This document shows positions 43,236 to 52,542 of a stretch of DNA of 64,000 bases, piece after piece (the first letter of the stretch is position 1; each line of letters begins with the position of its first letter). The DNA comes from an uncultured Pelagibacteraceae bacterium (GTDB lineage: Bacteria; Pseudomonadota; Alphaproteobacteria; Pelagibacterales; Pelagibacteraceae): assembly GCA_902622825.1 (NCBI GenBank), contig CACNRH010000003.1:1-64000 (forward strand). Reading direction: 5' to 3'. The notes beneath the pieces were generated by a model. It did no database searches. It was not told where the DNA came from and saw nothing but the letters and a program-made list of their open reading frames with translations. The position numbers and the translations under genes are program-made.

Positions 43236-44321
43236 TTATCTTAACTTGAGAGTAGCTAAACCTATTAACGCTAAAATAATAGCTATTATCCAAAATCTAA
43301 TTACAATAGTTGACTCGGGCCAACCTTTTTTTTCAAAATGATGGTGAATTGGAGCCATCATAAATACTCTTTTACCAGTTAGTTTAAATGAAATTACTTG
43401 AATTATTACAGAAACAGTTTCAAGCACAAATAACCCTCCAATTATAGCTAAGACAATTTCGTGTTTAACTATTACAGCTACAGCTGCTAGAGAACCCCCT
43501 AATGACAAAGACCCAGTGTCTCCCATAAAAATTTTAGCGGGAGGTGCGTTGTACCAAAGAAAGCCTAAACAAGAACCAACTATTGATCCACAAAATACTG
43601 AAATTTCACCCACGCCAGGAATAAATTGAATATATAGATAATCAGAGAAAATTACATTTCCGACTAAATAGCATATTAAAGTAAAAGATAGCGCAACCAA
43701 CATTACAGGAACTGTAGCCAAACCATCAAGCCCATCCGTTAAATTAACCGCATTTGACGCTCCTATAATTACAAATAATACAAAAGGAATAAAAAATATC
43801 CCTAGGTCTATTATTAGATTTTTAAAAAATGGAAAGTATAATTTGTCTAAATATTCGTGATCCGAAAAATTTATAAGTATTAATATTGTTAAAATTCCAA
43901 CTAGTAATTGCCCCAAAAATTTAAACTTTGAATTTAACCCTTGAGAATTCTTTTTTTTAATTTTCAAGTAATCATCAATAAAGCCTAATAGTGCTAAGGC
44001 AAGTGATATAAAAATTAATGTCCAAATGAAAATATTATTTAAATCAGACCATAACAAAGTACTGATTGTCATACTTATTATTATAATTATACCACCCATC
44101 GTTGGTGTACCGGTTTTTTTTATTATATGATCTATCGGGCCGTCTCTTCTAATTTGTCCTGTGATTTGATTGTTAGAGAAAGATCTTATTAAAGGTCCCC
44201 CAATTAAAAAAGAAATTATTAGTGAAGTTCCCACTGATAAACCAGTTCTAAAAGTTAAAAATTTAAAAACAAAAAATCCAGGGTAGGTTTCTGATAATGA
44301 TAACAGTAAACTATATAACAT
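43236..44321 (-). CDS. mraY: Phospho-N-acetylmuramoyl-pentapeptide transferase
   Basis: The 361-residue ten-helix enzyme forms lipid I from UDP-MurNAc-pentapeptide and undecaprenyl phosphate. Conserved blocks are KKTGTPTMGGIIII, GFIDDYLKIKKKNSQGL (catalytic Asp pair), NAVNLTDGLDGLA, FMGDTGSLSLGG and MMAPIHHHFEKKGWPE. It overlaps the murEF gene by 11 bases. Confidence 0.97.
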   Translation of the reverse strand: MLYSLLLSLSETYPGFFVFKFLTFRTGLSVGTSLIISFLIGGPLIRSFSNNQITGQIRRDGPIDHIIKKTGTPTMGGIIIIISMTISTLLWSDLNNIFIWTLIFISLALALLGFIDDYLKIKKKNSQGLNSKFKFLGQLLVGILTILILINFSDHEYLDKLYFPFFKNLIIDLGIFFIPFVLFVIIGASNAVNLTDGLDGLATVPVMLVALSFTLICYLVGNVIFSDYLYIQFIPGVGEISVFCGSIVGSCLGFLWYNAPPAKIFMGDTGSLSLGGSLAAVAVIVKHEIVLAIIGGLFVLETVSVIIQVISFKLTGKRVFMMAPIHHHFEKKGWPESTIVIRFWIIAIILALIGLATLKLR

Positions 44322-47061
44322 TTTTTAATCCGTTAATTATTGTCTTTGAAAATTTACTCACTCCAGTGGCATTAGACCCTTTAATCATTAAGTAATCATT
44401 GTTTTGAATAATATTTTTAAATAATTGATCCATATCACTTAAATTTTGTAAAATATTACCTTGTTTCTGTTTATCTAAATACTTGTAAGTAATCAAAACT
44501 TTTTGACCATAAGTGAATGTTTTATCAACATTAGACTTGTTAATAACATTAGAAATGTCTTTATGATAATCATTTGATTTTTTACCTAACTCGAGCATAT
44601 CCCCAATGATTAAATACTTTTTATTTTTTGTATTTAATTTCGATAAATTTTCAATTGCATTTTTTGTTGAAGATGGATTTGCATTATAACTTTCATCAAT
44701 TAAATTAAAGATCTTCTGATATCTTCTTACTCTAAAAATTTTACCTCTTCCTTCCAAAAATTTACTATTGTTAAATACATCAGAAATTTCTTTAAAATCT
44801 AAATTAAGTATTTTTAGTACTGCCAGGCAGCACATTAAGTTTAAAATATTAACTTTATTAGTATTAGCTAGTTTAAAATCAGTGATCTTTTTAAAGTGAC
44901 GTACTGTTAATTTGTTTTTTGAAATTTTTTTAATATGAATATCTGATAATTTTGAAAATCCAAATGAAATGGTTTTGAGTTTCTTTTTATCAGCAAGCTT
45001 TTTATGAAAATGGTAAAATTTATCGTCTCGATTCAAAATAATGTGACCATTTTTATTAATATTACTTATTATTTCAGCTTTAGCTTTCGCAATATCTTTT
45101 ATTGAGCTAAAATTTTCTAAGTGTGCTTCTCCAATATTAGTAATTATTCCAATATTCGGTTTGACCATTTTTGACAATTTGTGAATTTCTCCCTTTTTAC
45201 TCATCCCAATTTCAAAAATACAAAATTTATTTTTAGTTTTAAAATTTGATAGGCTTAGTGGTACACCAAATTCATTATTATAGGATTTAGGGGAAACATA
45301 CGTAGAGGAAAAATTGCTTAAAACTTTTCCAATCATTGTTTTTAAAGTTGTTTTACCTGAGCTCCCAGTAACTCCAATAAATGTAGAGTTGGAAAGATCC
45401 CTTTTTAGGCTGCCAAATAGTTTTAAAAAGTTTAAAGTATTTTTGAAGTAATAGGTGTTTTTTTTATTATTGAATGTTGTTGATCCAATTGCTCCGCTCG
45501 CTCCTTTTAATAAAGCACTATTAACAAAATTATTACCGTTATTGGTTTTTCCTTTTATAGCCACAAAAAGATTTCTTTTTTGCTTTGTTCTCGAATCTAT
45601 TGATATTGTATTAAAATAAAGTCTAGTTTTTTTATTCAAAACATTGTTAAGAATAAAATTATTGAATTTTTTATCATTATTTATTAAAACTTTATTTTTG
45701 TTGAATTGTTTTACTATTTTTTTATCAGATAAATTTAAAATATAATTGCCGTAGTTTTGAGTCGTTTCATGTCCCTTGCCAGCAATCAGTATATATTCTC
45801 CTGGAAAAGAATTTATGATTGCATGACTAATTGCTTTTGGTCGGTTTGCAATATCGGACACTTTTTCTTTGTTAATATATTTTAATAAGGACTTTCTAAT
45901 TTTTCTTGGATTTTCATACCTCGGGTTATCATCAGTAACAATGATTTTTTTACAATATTTGTTTGCAATTTTTGCCATCATCTTCCTTTTTTTAATATCT
46001 CTTTCACCACCGCAGCCAAAAACTAAAGTTACATTTTTATTGCTACCTTCAACTAGGTTTTTTAATACTTTTTCTAATGCATCAGGTGTATGTGCATAAT
46101 CTACAAAAATTTTACTATTATTAATTTCTCTGACTAATTCTAACCTGCCAGGTATTTGATGCAATTTTTTAAGAGCAAAAATAATGTTTTTTTCTTTAAG
46201 TCCGCAAATTTTTGCCGCTGCAATAGCTTTTGATAAATTTTCTAACTGAAACTTTGCTTCGAAGTTTTCTAATTTTAATTTTGTTAATTTTTTATATATT
46301 TCATGTGTTTGAAATAATTTTAATTTTTTTCTTTTTGAAATTTGTTTTATTTTATTAAATTCTGGAACTTGATTTGAGATAATAGAAAAATTACCCTTTT
46401 TTAGATATTTTCTGAATAATAAAAGTTTGGCATTTAAATAGTTTTTTTTTGTTTTATGGTAGTCTAAATGATCCTGGCTTAAGTTTGTAAATATACCAGC
46501 TTTAAAATTTAATCCATCAAGTCTACCTTGATGTAGACCATGGCTTGAGGCCTCTAAAATAACAGAGTCTATTTTTTTTCTTTTGATATCTCTCATATAT
46601 TTATGAATGGTGACAATATCCGGAGTTGTTAGAACAGATTTAATTTTTTTTTTATTTAAATACATTCCAAGAGTTCCAACGGTAGCTACCTTTTTTTTAT
46701 TCAGATATAATAATTGACGAAAATAATCTACGACTGAACTTTTTCCATTTGTTCCGGTTACTGCTATAATATTTTTAGGTTGTTCCTTATAAAATTTTTT
46801 ACATACACTGGATAGTAGAATTTTGATATTTTTGTTTTTGCAAAATATTATTTTTTTATTTGAAGATTTTTTTTCAGAGATAACTGCTATAGCTCCTCTT
46901 TTAATAGCTTCTTTTATGTAATGTGTTCCATCAAGTTTTTGACCTTTAATCGCAAAAAATAAATAGTCTTTTTTAATCTGCTTGCTATTGGTTGCGATGC
47001 CTTTGACTTTCAAATCTTTTAAAGAGTAAGGACAGTTTTTAATTAAATTTTTTAACAACAT
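44311..47061 (-). CDS. murEF: Bifunctional MurE-MurF ligase fusion
   Basis: One 916-residue frame holds two complete Mur ligases. The MurE half has the ATP loop VTGTNGKSS (102-109), TNLSQDHLDYH, and DNPR (378-381), the motif that selects meso-diaminopimelate. The MurF half starts near residue 465 with ISIDSRTKQKRNLFVAIKG, has its ATP loop at 565-572 (TGSSGKTT) and DESYNANPSS. It adds meso-DAP and then D-Ala-D-Ala to the peptide stem. Each domain is near full length. A bifunctional form could channel the tripeptide. It overlaps ftsI by 23 bases and mraY by 11. Confidence 0.95.
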   Translation of the reverse strand: MLLKNLIKNCPYSLKDLKVKGIATNSKQIKKDYLFFAIKGQKLDGTHYIKEAIKRGAIAVISEKKSSNKKIIFCKNKNIKILLSSVCKKFYKEQPKNIIAVTGTNGKSSVVDYFRQLLYLNKKKVATVGTLGMYLNKKKIKSVLTTPDIVTIHKYMRDIKRKKIDSVILEASSHGLHQGRLDGLNFKAGIFTNLSQDHLDYHKTKKNYLNAKLLLFRKYLKKGNFSIISNQVPEFNKIKQISKRKKLKLFQTHEIYKKLTKLKLENFEAKFQLENLSKAIAAAKICGLKEKNIIFALKKLHQIPGRLELVREINNSKIFVDYAHTPDALEKVLKNLVEGSNKNVTLVFGCGGERDIKKRKMMAKIANKYCKKIIVTDDNPRYENPRKIRKSLLKYINKEKVSDIANRPKAISHAIINSFPGEYILIAGKGHETTQNYGNYILNLSDKKIVKQFNKNKVLINNDKKFNNFILNNVLNKKTRLYFNTISIDSRTKQKRNLFVAIKGKTNNGNNFVNSALLKGASGAIGSTTFNNKKNTYYFKNTLNFLKLFGSLKRDLSNSTFIGVTGSSGKTTLKTMIGKVLSNFSSTYVSPKSYNNEFGVPLSLSNFKTKNKFCIFEIGMSKKGEIHKLSKMVKPNIGIITNIGEAHLENFSSIKDIAKAKAEIISNINKNGHIILNRDDKFYHFHKKLADKKKLKTISFGFSKLSDIHIKKISKNKLTVRHFKKITDFKLANTNKVNILNLMCCLAVLKILNLDFKEISDVFNNSKFLEGRGKIFRVRRYQKIFNLIDESYNANPSSTKNAIENLSKLNTKNKKYLIIGDMLELGKKSNDYHKDISNVINKSNVDKTFTYGQKVLITYKYLDKQKQGNILQNLSDMDQLFKNIIQNNDYLMIKGSNATGVSKFSKTIINGLKNVI

Positions 47062-48760
47062 TTCTATTTGTAGAATTATTTTTATTTATGGCTAAAATTG
47101 GTCCAATTCTTTCTATAACTTTGCCAGCTACATAAACCACATTCCAACCCGCTTCATTTCTAAAACCTTTAATTTTAAAGCCATTGTAATCATAAATTAG
47201 ATCACGAGCTATTTTAGGGTCATCTAACATTATTAATAAGATGTATTTTTTTTCGTTCGAAATGAAATATGATATAAATGTGTTAATATTTTTATTTTTG
47301 TCAGAATAAGACTGAGAAGTTCCAGTTTTTCCAGAAACCTCATATCCAAATATATTTGCTAAACGAGCTGTACCGTCTTTATGAGTTACAACCTTTCTAA
47401 GCATGGAATTTATGCTTTTACTAGTACTCTCTTTAATAACTCTAATTTTTTTTTTTAAAAGAGTATTTTTTTTTAGGGTAGGTTTGACGTAATATCCGCC
47501 ATTAACCATTGCAGCGTAAGCAGCCGCAGCTTGTAAAGGTGTTGTTGTTATTCCATGACCGTATGAAATTGTTTCTAGTTTACATTTATTCCATTTTAAA
47601 GAGTGCGGCGTCCCTAGCTCACCCAACTCTAAGTACGCCCTAGAATTTAAATGAAGTTTTTGTATAAAAGACTCAAATTTATTCTGACCTATCATTCTTG
47701 CAATTTTTAATGTGCCAACATTAGAGGATTTTATTAAAATTTCTTCGACAGACATCTCATTAGGAAATTTTTTCATATCAGAAATCTCGTACTTAGAACA
47801 TTTGACTTTCTTTGGTATATTTTTAATAATAGTAGAAGAAGTAACAATATTTTCATCGAGAGCCAGAGCAATAGTAAAAGTTTTAAATATTGATCCAAGT
47901 TCAAAAATTCCTTTTGTAATTTTATTTGTGAATTGATCTCCATTAATTTTTTCTCTTTTATTTAAATCAAAATCGGGCAAAGAAACTAAAGAGATTACCT
48001 CTCCGTTGTCTGCATCCATCAGCAAAGCACCCGCTCCATTAGCGTTAAAGGTATTAATTGAATTTTTTAGCTCTTTGTTTATTATGTGTTGAATATTTAG
48101 ATCGACAGTTAAAGTTAGAGGTATATCATTTAATTCAGCTTTTATTAATTCCTTGTCGAAAAAATATTCAACTCCAGATATACCATAATTGTCATCGTCG
48201 GTTTGACCAATTAAATGACTAAACAGATTTGAGTGTGGGTAAATTCTATTTTGCACAGGTTCAAATACAATTCCCTTTTCTCCCATTAGCCATAATCTTT
48301 TATACTCTTGGTTAGTTAGTCTTTTCTTTAAATAAAAATATTTCTTATTATTTAAATTATTTAATAGGTTTTCTGTATTCATTTCTGGAAATTGAAGCTG
48401 AAGCTTTAAAATTAATTTTTTTTTGTCTCTCACTAAATTTGATCTAATCGCAGCATTATACATTTGGATACTGCTTGAAATAAGATTGCCATTTCTATCA
48501 ACAATATCTCTTCTTATTGGCACGAATTCAGAAGAGGTTGAGTTATAGCTGAGCTTTTTAGGTCGCTCTATTGAAATTAAAAATACTTTAATAGAAAAAA
48601 TAAAAATTAGAAAAACAAAAACCGAAAATAATATAAATATTCTGTCGTCAATTATATTTAGCTTACTTTTACGACTTTCTGATGAATTATAAAAGTCTTG
48701 AAAATAAAAACTTTTTTGATTTTGATTAAATATTTTACTTTTTCGTTTTTTCTTTATCAT
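47039..48760 (-). CDS. ftsI: Septal transpeptidase FtsI (PBP3)
   Basis: A class B PBP of 573 residues with a membrane anchor at about 41-63. The dimerisation domain begins VPIRRDIVDRNGNLISSS. The transpeptidase has S290 and K293 in ELGSIFKTF, SSN in KSSNVGTLKIA and KTG in VSGKTGTSQSY. It crosslinks septal peptidoglycan made by FtsW. It overlaps ftsL by 26 bases. Confidence 0.95.
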   Translation of the reverse strand: MIKKKRKSKIFNQNQKSFYFQDFYNSSESRKSKLNIIDDRIFILFSVFVFLIFIFSIKVFLISIERPKKLSYNSTSSEFVPIRRDIVDRNGNLISSSIQMYNAAIRSNLVRDKKKLILKLQLQFPEMNTENLLNNLNNKKYFYLKKRLTNQEYKRLWLMGEKGIVFEPVQNRIYPHSNLFSHLIGQTDDDNYGISGVEYFFDKELIKAELNDIPLTLTVDLNIQHIINKELKNSINTFNANGAGALLMDADNGEVISLVSLPDFDLNKREKINGDQFTNKITKGIFELGSIFKTFTIALALDENIVTSSTIIKNIPKKVKCSKYEISDMKKFPNEMSVEEILIKSSNVGTLKIARMIGQNKFESFIQKLHLNSRAYLELGELGTPHSLKWNKCKLETISYGHGITTTPLQAAAAYAAMVNGGYYVKPTLKKNTLLKKKIRVIKESTSKSINSMLRKVVTHKDGTARLANIFGYEVSGKTGTSQSYSDKNKNINTFISYFISNEKKYILLIMLDDPKIARDLIYDYNGFKIKGFRNEAGWNVVYVAGKVIERIGPILAINKNNSTNRNVVKKFN

Positions 48761-49073
48761 GATTTACGTTTATTTTTGTTTTTTGGTATTGATGATCTAA
48801 TAATTCACTTAAATTTAAATAAATTTCTGAAAAACTTCTTGGTACATATTTTTCATTAGAAAACTCACTTAATTTATTAAAAAGATATCTGGGAGAAGAA
48901 AGATAAGAGTACTCAACTCTTGCCTCATGTAATTCATGTCTTAATTTTAAAATCTTATGATTTAAATTGTATATTTTTTTTTCTAATAATCTGGTTTCGT
49001 TTTTGATAAATGAGGTAAAAATTAACAAAATTAAAAAAATCAAACTAGTAATATAAATATTTTTATTAAACAT
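48735..49073 (-). CDS. ftsL: Cell-division protein FtsL-like
   Basis: A 112-residue bitopic protein with one N-terminal membrane helix (YITSLIFLILLIFTSFI). A coiled coil follows (ETRLLEKKIYNLNHKILKLRHELHEARVEYSYLSSPRYLFNKLSE). Sequence conservation in FtsL is low, so the call depends on topology and on the rsmH-ftsL-ftsI order. It would form the FtsQLB complex with the ftsB product encoded near 55.7 kb. It overlaps rsmH by eight bases. Confidence 0.82.
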   Translation of the reverse strand: MFNKNIYITSLIFLILLIFTSFIKNETRLLEKKIYNLNHKILKLRHELHEARVEYSYLSSPRYLFNKLSEFSNEKYVPRSFSEIYLNLSELLDHQYQKTKINVNHDKEKTKK

Positions 49074-50076
49074 AAGCTCTCTCTAAATTAAGTAAATTTT
49101 TAAATTTAATTATTAAGTCATTAGGAAATTGATAATTGTTAGAATTTCTTGTGGCAAATCGAAGCTTAGCAGATCTAGATGGAGGGTTTACTTTAATCTC
49201 CTTTAAACTTGGTCTGATAATTTTGTTTTTATAAACTTCAAAAAGGCTAGTATCTTTTTTTGATGTTTCTGGCAAATATCTCGAGCCACGTGCTTTGTTA
49301 CTCGAATAGTTTTTAAAATAATATTTTACTATCTTGTCTTCAATAGAGTGAAATGAAATAGTTATTAATTTACCACCAGGTTTTAAAAATTTTGTAGCGC
49401 TAGCTATACCGTGTATGAGTTCAAAAATTTCTTTATTAGCAAATATTCTTAAAGCTTGAAAAGTTTTTGTGCATGGGTTTATTTTTGAATATTTGTATTT
49501 TTTGCTACTTTTTATAATATCAGCAAGCTCTTTGACTTTAATAATTTTTTTTAATTTTCTAGCTTTTGCAATATTTTTCGAAATTAAACCTGCGTTCTCT
49601 TCGTCTCCAAAATCTCTTATTATCCTTTTTAAAAGTTCTTCACTGCAATTATTAACGATATCTTCAACTTTTATAGAATTCGGATCCATCCTCATATCTA
49701 AATCAAATTCTGAATTGAAAGAGAAACCCCTGGCGTAATCCTTAAGCTGTATAGATGAAAGGCCTAAATCAAAAATAATTGCATCAAATTTTTTTTTATT
49801 TAATATCTTTTCAATTTGACTAAATCTATTATTAAAAAAAATAAACCTATCTTTGTGGTTTTTTTTAATTTCTTGTGCAACTTTTTTAACTTTTGTGTCT
49901 CTATCAATAGCGACAACATTGGAATTTGGTATTTTTAAGAATTCCTTTGAATATCCTCCACCACCAAAAGTGCAGTCTAGTAAATCAACTTTTTTCTTAG
50001 AGAAACAGAGATCAATAACTTCATTTAACATTACTGGAAAATGAGTATTTTCCAGTAATGTTTGAGAGGAAATCAT
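49066..50076 (-). CDS. rsmH: 16S rRNA (cytosine-1402-N4) methyltransferase
   Basis: A 336-residue SAM-dependent methyltransferase (MraW). HFPVMLNEVIDLC begins the domain, and DCTFGGGGYSKEFL is the SAM loop. DLGLSSIQL and RGFSFNSEFDLDMRMD are family blocks, with TKTFQALRIFANKE, ISFHSIEDKIVK and PPSRSAKLRFATR further on. It methylates C1402 in the decoding centre. In canonical dcw clusters it directly follows mraZ; here ftsZ lies between them. Confidence 0.96.
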   Translation of the reverse strand: MISSQTLLENTHFPVMLNEVIDLCFSKKKVDLLDCTFGGGGYSKEFLKIPNSNVVAIDRDTKVKKVAQEIKKNHKDRFIFFNNRFSQIEKILNKKKFDAIIFDLGLSSIQLKDYARGFSFNSEFDLDMRMDPNSIKVEDIVNNCSEELLKRIIRDFGDEENAGLISKNIAKARKLKKIIKVKELADIIKSSKKYKYSKINPCTKTFQALRIFANKEIFELIHGIASATKFLKPGGKLITISFHSIEDKIVKYYFKNYSSNKARGSRYLPETSKKDTSLFEVYKNKIIRPSLKEIKVNPPSRSAKLRFATRNSNNYQFPNDLIIKFKNLLNLERAYV

Positions 50077-50094
50077 TATGATTGATCTGAAACA

Positions 50095-51555
50095 TTAAAA
50101 TTTTTGTTTTCTTAAAAATGCTGGGATTTCAAAATCCTCTTCGATTTCATCCTCAGTTTCGAACATTTTTATTGAATTTATATCATCAGCAAGATTGATG
50201 TTATCATTTGTGTCTACCTTTTCTTCTGAGAACAATTTAGGTGCACCAGCCTCGGCTTCATTAATGACATCTTTATCTTTAAAACTATCTAGATTATTCT
50301 CCTCAATATATGAGGTATTCTCAATTGATACGCCGTTTGCCTCTTGAAAATTGAGATAATCTTTTTTAGCATTTTCTTGAGATTCAATCCTTTGATTAGA
50401 TAAATGACTATGAGGTTGTATCTGCTCTCTTACCTCAAAATTTTCATCCAATTTTAATGCTGTTGCTCCATCAATGAGATTAATTGCATTGTTTTGAGGT
50501 TTGGCTGAATTAAATAGATTTTCTGAGTAACCATGATTTCTATTATGTATTCTGCTTCTCATGTTTAAAACTGTTCTTGTCTGAGCTTGATTACCGTCTA
50601 ATGCGGTAGCTACAATAGAGACTCTTATTTTACCGTTCATATTCTCATCTTTAATAGCTCCAAATATTGACTCAGCTTCTGGATCTACCTCAGCTCTAAT
50701 CTTATTTGTAATTTGATCTACTTCAAAAAGTGTTATGTCTTTTCCACCGGTTATATTTACTAATAATCCCTTAGCCCCCTGTAATGTATACTCATCGATT
50801 AGGGGATTGTTTAACGCCATTTCAGTCGCGACCATAGCTCTATTTTCCCCTTCTGCTTCACCAGTTCCCATCATCGCTTTACCCATGGCGCTCATCACAG
50901 TTTCGACATCAGCAAAATCCAAATTTATCATTCCAGGTCTGACCATCAAATCAGTTATACTTTGAACTCCATTTTTTAAAACTGCGTTCGATAAAGAAAA
51001 AGATTCTTCAAAACCTGTTTTCTCATTAGCGATTTTAAAAAGATTTTGATTTGGAACAACAATTACAGTATCTAAATGTTTTTTAAGTTCCTCTAGTCCC
51101 TCAACAGCTCTTCTCATTCTTTTTGGACCTTCGTACGAAAAGGGAAGAGTAGTAACACCAACTGTAAGTATATTTAACTCTTTTGCTGCTCTTGCTATTA
51201 CGTGCGAAGCACCTGTTCCAGTTCCACCACCCATGCCAGCAGTTATAAAAATCATATTACTTCCTTGAATGTAATTCACTATTTCATTCATTGACTCGTC
51301 TGCAGCTGCTTGACCTATATCTTGCTTTGCGCCAGCTCCTAAACCTTTGGTCAAGTTCATTCCAATTTGGATTTTAGCGTCAGCTTTATTTGCTCTTAAA
51401 TCCTGGGCATCTGTATTAACTGCTACAAACTCTACACCTTGTAGCCCTGACTCTATCATCGCATTAATAGCATTTCCGCCTGCTCCGCCAATACCAAGAA
51501 CTAAAATTCTAGGCTTTAATTCCTTTAACTCACCTCCTCCAATATTTATACTCAT
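50095..51555 (-). CDS. ftsZ: Cell-division tubulin FtsZ
   Basis: A 486-residue tubulin-fold GTPase. GIGGAGGNAINAM is the N-terminal nucleotide contact, GMGGGTGTGASHVIA the tubulin signature, and NLDFADVETVMSAMG and GLLVNITGG later blocks. A long disordered linker (about 340-470) ends in the conserved tail EDFEIPAFLRKQKF, which binds FtsA and other partners. It builds the Z ring. Its place between mraZ and rsmH, away from ftsA, is unusual. Confidence 0.97.
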   Translation of the reverse strand: MSINIGGGELKELKPRILVLGIGGAGGNAINAMIESGLQGVEFVAVNTDAQDLRANKADAKIQIGMNLTKGLGAGAKQDIGQAAADESMNEIVNYIQGSNMIFITAGMGGGTGTGASHVIARAAKELNILTVGVTTLPFSYEGPKRMRRAVEGLEELKKHLDTVIVVPNQNLFKIANEKTGFEESFSLSNAVLKNGVQSITDLMVRPGMINLDFADVETVMSAMGKAMMGTGEAEGENRAMVATEMALNNPLIDEYTLQGAKGLLVNITGGKDITLFEVDQITNKIRAEVDPEAESIFGAIKDENMNGKIRVSIVATALDGNQAQTRTVLNMRSRIHNRNHGYSENLFNSAKPQNNAINLIDGATALKLDENFEVREQIQPHSHLSNQRIESQENAKKDYLNFQEANGVSIENTSYIEENNLDSFKDKDVINEAEAGAPKLFSEEKVDTNDNINLADDINSIKMFETEDEIEEDFEIPAFLRKQKF

Positions 51556-51572
51556 ACTCCCTCCCTTTTTTG

Positions 51573-52022
51573 TTAGTTGTTATTATTCCATTTTAAAGAT
51601 GACCTATTTTTAAAGGCTTTCTCTCTAGCTGATTTTTTAAATTTTTCAAAAATGATTGGATTCCAAATTTGAAAGGTTTTTCCTAACCCGACAAATAAAA
51701 AATTATTCTTTATTTTGGCATGTTGTAATAGCTTTTCGGGAAATATCACTCTGCCTTCGCTATCAAACTGAAGATTTATACATTCCGATAAAATTGAAGT
51801 TGCAAAATAATCTCTTTTTTCCTCAAAAGGATTTAGGCTATCAATGGTATCGTTGATCTTCTCTATTCTGTCCTGAGTACATCCCTCAAGGGCATTGTTA
51901 TTAAAGGAGGGATAAGTAATGAATCCATTGTATCCTAATGTGCTAAGATGTGATCTAAAAGTTGCAGGCACGGACACCCTCCCTTTTTTGTCTAGTTTGT
52001 TTTCGTAACTTGATAAAAACAT
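51573..52022 (-). CDS. mraZ: MraZ transcriptional regulator
   Basis: A 149-residue protein with two SpoVT-AbrB-like domains: MFLSSYENKLDKKGRVSVPATFR at the N-terminus and QFDSEGRVIFPEKLLQHAKI in the second half. In E. coli and Mycoplasma relatives MraZ binds spaced repeats upstream of its own gene and controls the dcw cluster. The three TGGGN boxes at 52058-52082 overlap the predicted promoter of this gene, supporting autoregulation. ftsZ follows after 17 bases. Confidence 0.94.
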   Translation of the reverse strand: MFLSSYENKLDKKGRVSVPATFRSHLSTLGYNGFITYPSFNNNALEGCTQDRIEKINDTIDSLNPFEEKRDYFATSILSECINLQFDSEGRVIFPEKLLQHAKIKNNFLFVGLGKTFQIWNPIIFEKFKKSAREKAFKNRSSLKWNNNN

Positions 52023-52057
52023 ATTTAATTAATTTTATATTCAAAATTCCTCCACTT

Positions 52058-52082
52058 TGGGATTAAATGGGATTTTATGGGT
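52058..52082 (+). promoter_or_regulatory. Putative MraZ operator: three TGGGN boxes
   Basis: TGGGA (52058-52062), TGGGA (52068-52072) and TGGGT (52078-52082) have exact 10-bp spacing on the plus strand, i.e. TGGGN repeated with N5 spacers. This is the pattern described for the E. coli MraZ site. They lie 36-60 bases upstream of the mraZ ATG and cover the predicted -10 element. They read on the strand opposite to mraZ; I have not confirmed which orientation is usual. Confidence 0.7.
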
Positions 52083-52099
52083 TTTTGACGTATAGTCAA
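52072..52099 (-). promoter_or_regulatory. dcw cluster promoter upstream of mraZ
   Basis: On the minus strand TTGACT (52094-52099) is followed after 16 bases by TAAAAT (52072-52077), a good sigma70-type match. It points to mraZ and probably the whole mraZ-to-ligA series. The -10 element lies between the second and third TGGGN boxes, so a bound MraZ would block it. Confidence 0.6.
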
Positions 52100-52149
52100 C
52101 ACTTTTTAATTGAATTGATTTAAGTACAAAACAGGAACAATTAGATAAG

Positions 52150-52502
52150 TTGCTAGACAGCCTGTAAGCCGGGTTTTGTCATTTAAGAGGTAATTTATCT
52201 TGGCTTAAACTCGCATTTAAGCTCTAGCGGCTAACCCAGGTAACTAATAAAGGACTATTTTTAGCTTTCGCAATGTTACCTCTATTTAGCCTTGCTCCAG
52301 ATGGGGTTTGCCGTGCGATTTTTGTTACCAAAAACCCGGTGTGCTCTTACCACACCTTTTCACCCTTGCCTTGATTAGGCGGTTTGTTTTCTGTGGCACT
52401 ATCCCTAAGGTCACCCTCGCCAGCTGTTAACTGGCATCTCGTCCTAATAGAGCCCGGACTTTCCTCTACAATTAATGTAGCTACCGTCCAGCTATCTAGC
52501 AT
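52150..52502 (-). ncRNA. rnpB: RNase P RNA (class A)
   Basis: The minus strand starts with GCTAGATAGCTGG and ends with GCTGTCTAGC, which pair as P1. Near the 5' end it has GAGGAAAGTCCGGGCTC, the conserved CRI region. Further on are GGTGAAAAGGTG-type and GAGCACACCGGG segments, and near the 3' end ACCCGGCTTACAG, the conserved 3' region. Size and features fit class A bacterial RNase P RNA, the ribozyme that matures tRNA 5' ends. It is transcribed in the same direction as, and just upstream of, the dcw cluster. Confidence 0.95.
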
Positions 52503-52508
52503 TCACTT

Positions 52509-52535
52509 AATATAATTTAAATATGTCCAAATCAA
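52509..52535 (-). promoter_or_regulatory. Possible rnpB promoter
   Basis: On the minus strand TTGATT (52530-52535) and TATATT (52509-52514) are separated by 15 bases, a slightly short spacing. Seven bases remain to the mature RNase P RNA 5' end. The -35 is very close to the stop of the amidase gene. Confidence 0.4.
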
Positions 52536-52542
52536 GTGCTTG

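Noticed and set aside
43231-43293. Extended MurD N-terminus starting at 43293
   Set aside because: It requires a TTG start and 58 bases of overlap with mraY; the ATG at 43230 lies just behind the mraY stop and fits the MurD family.
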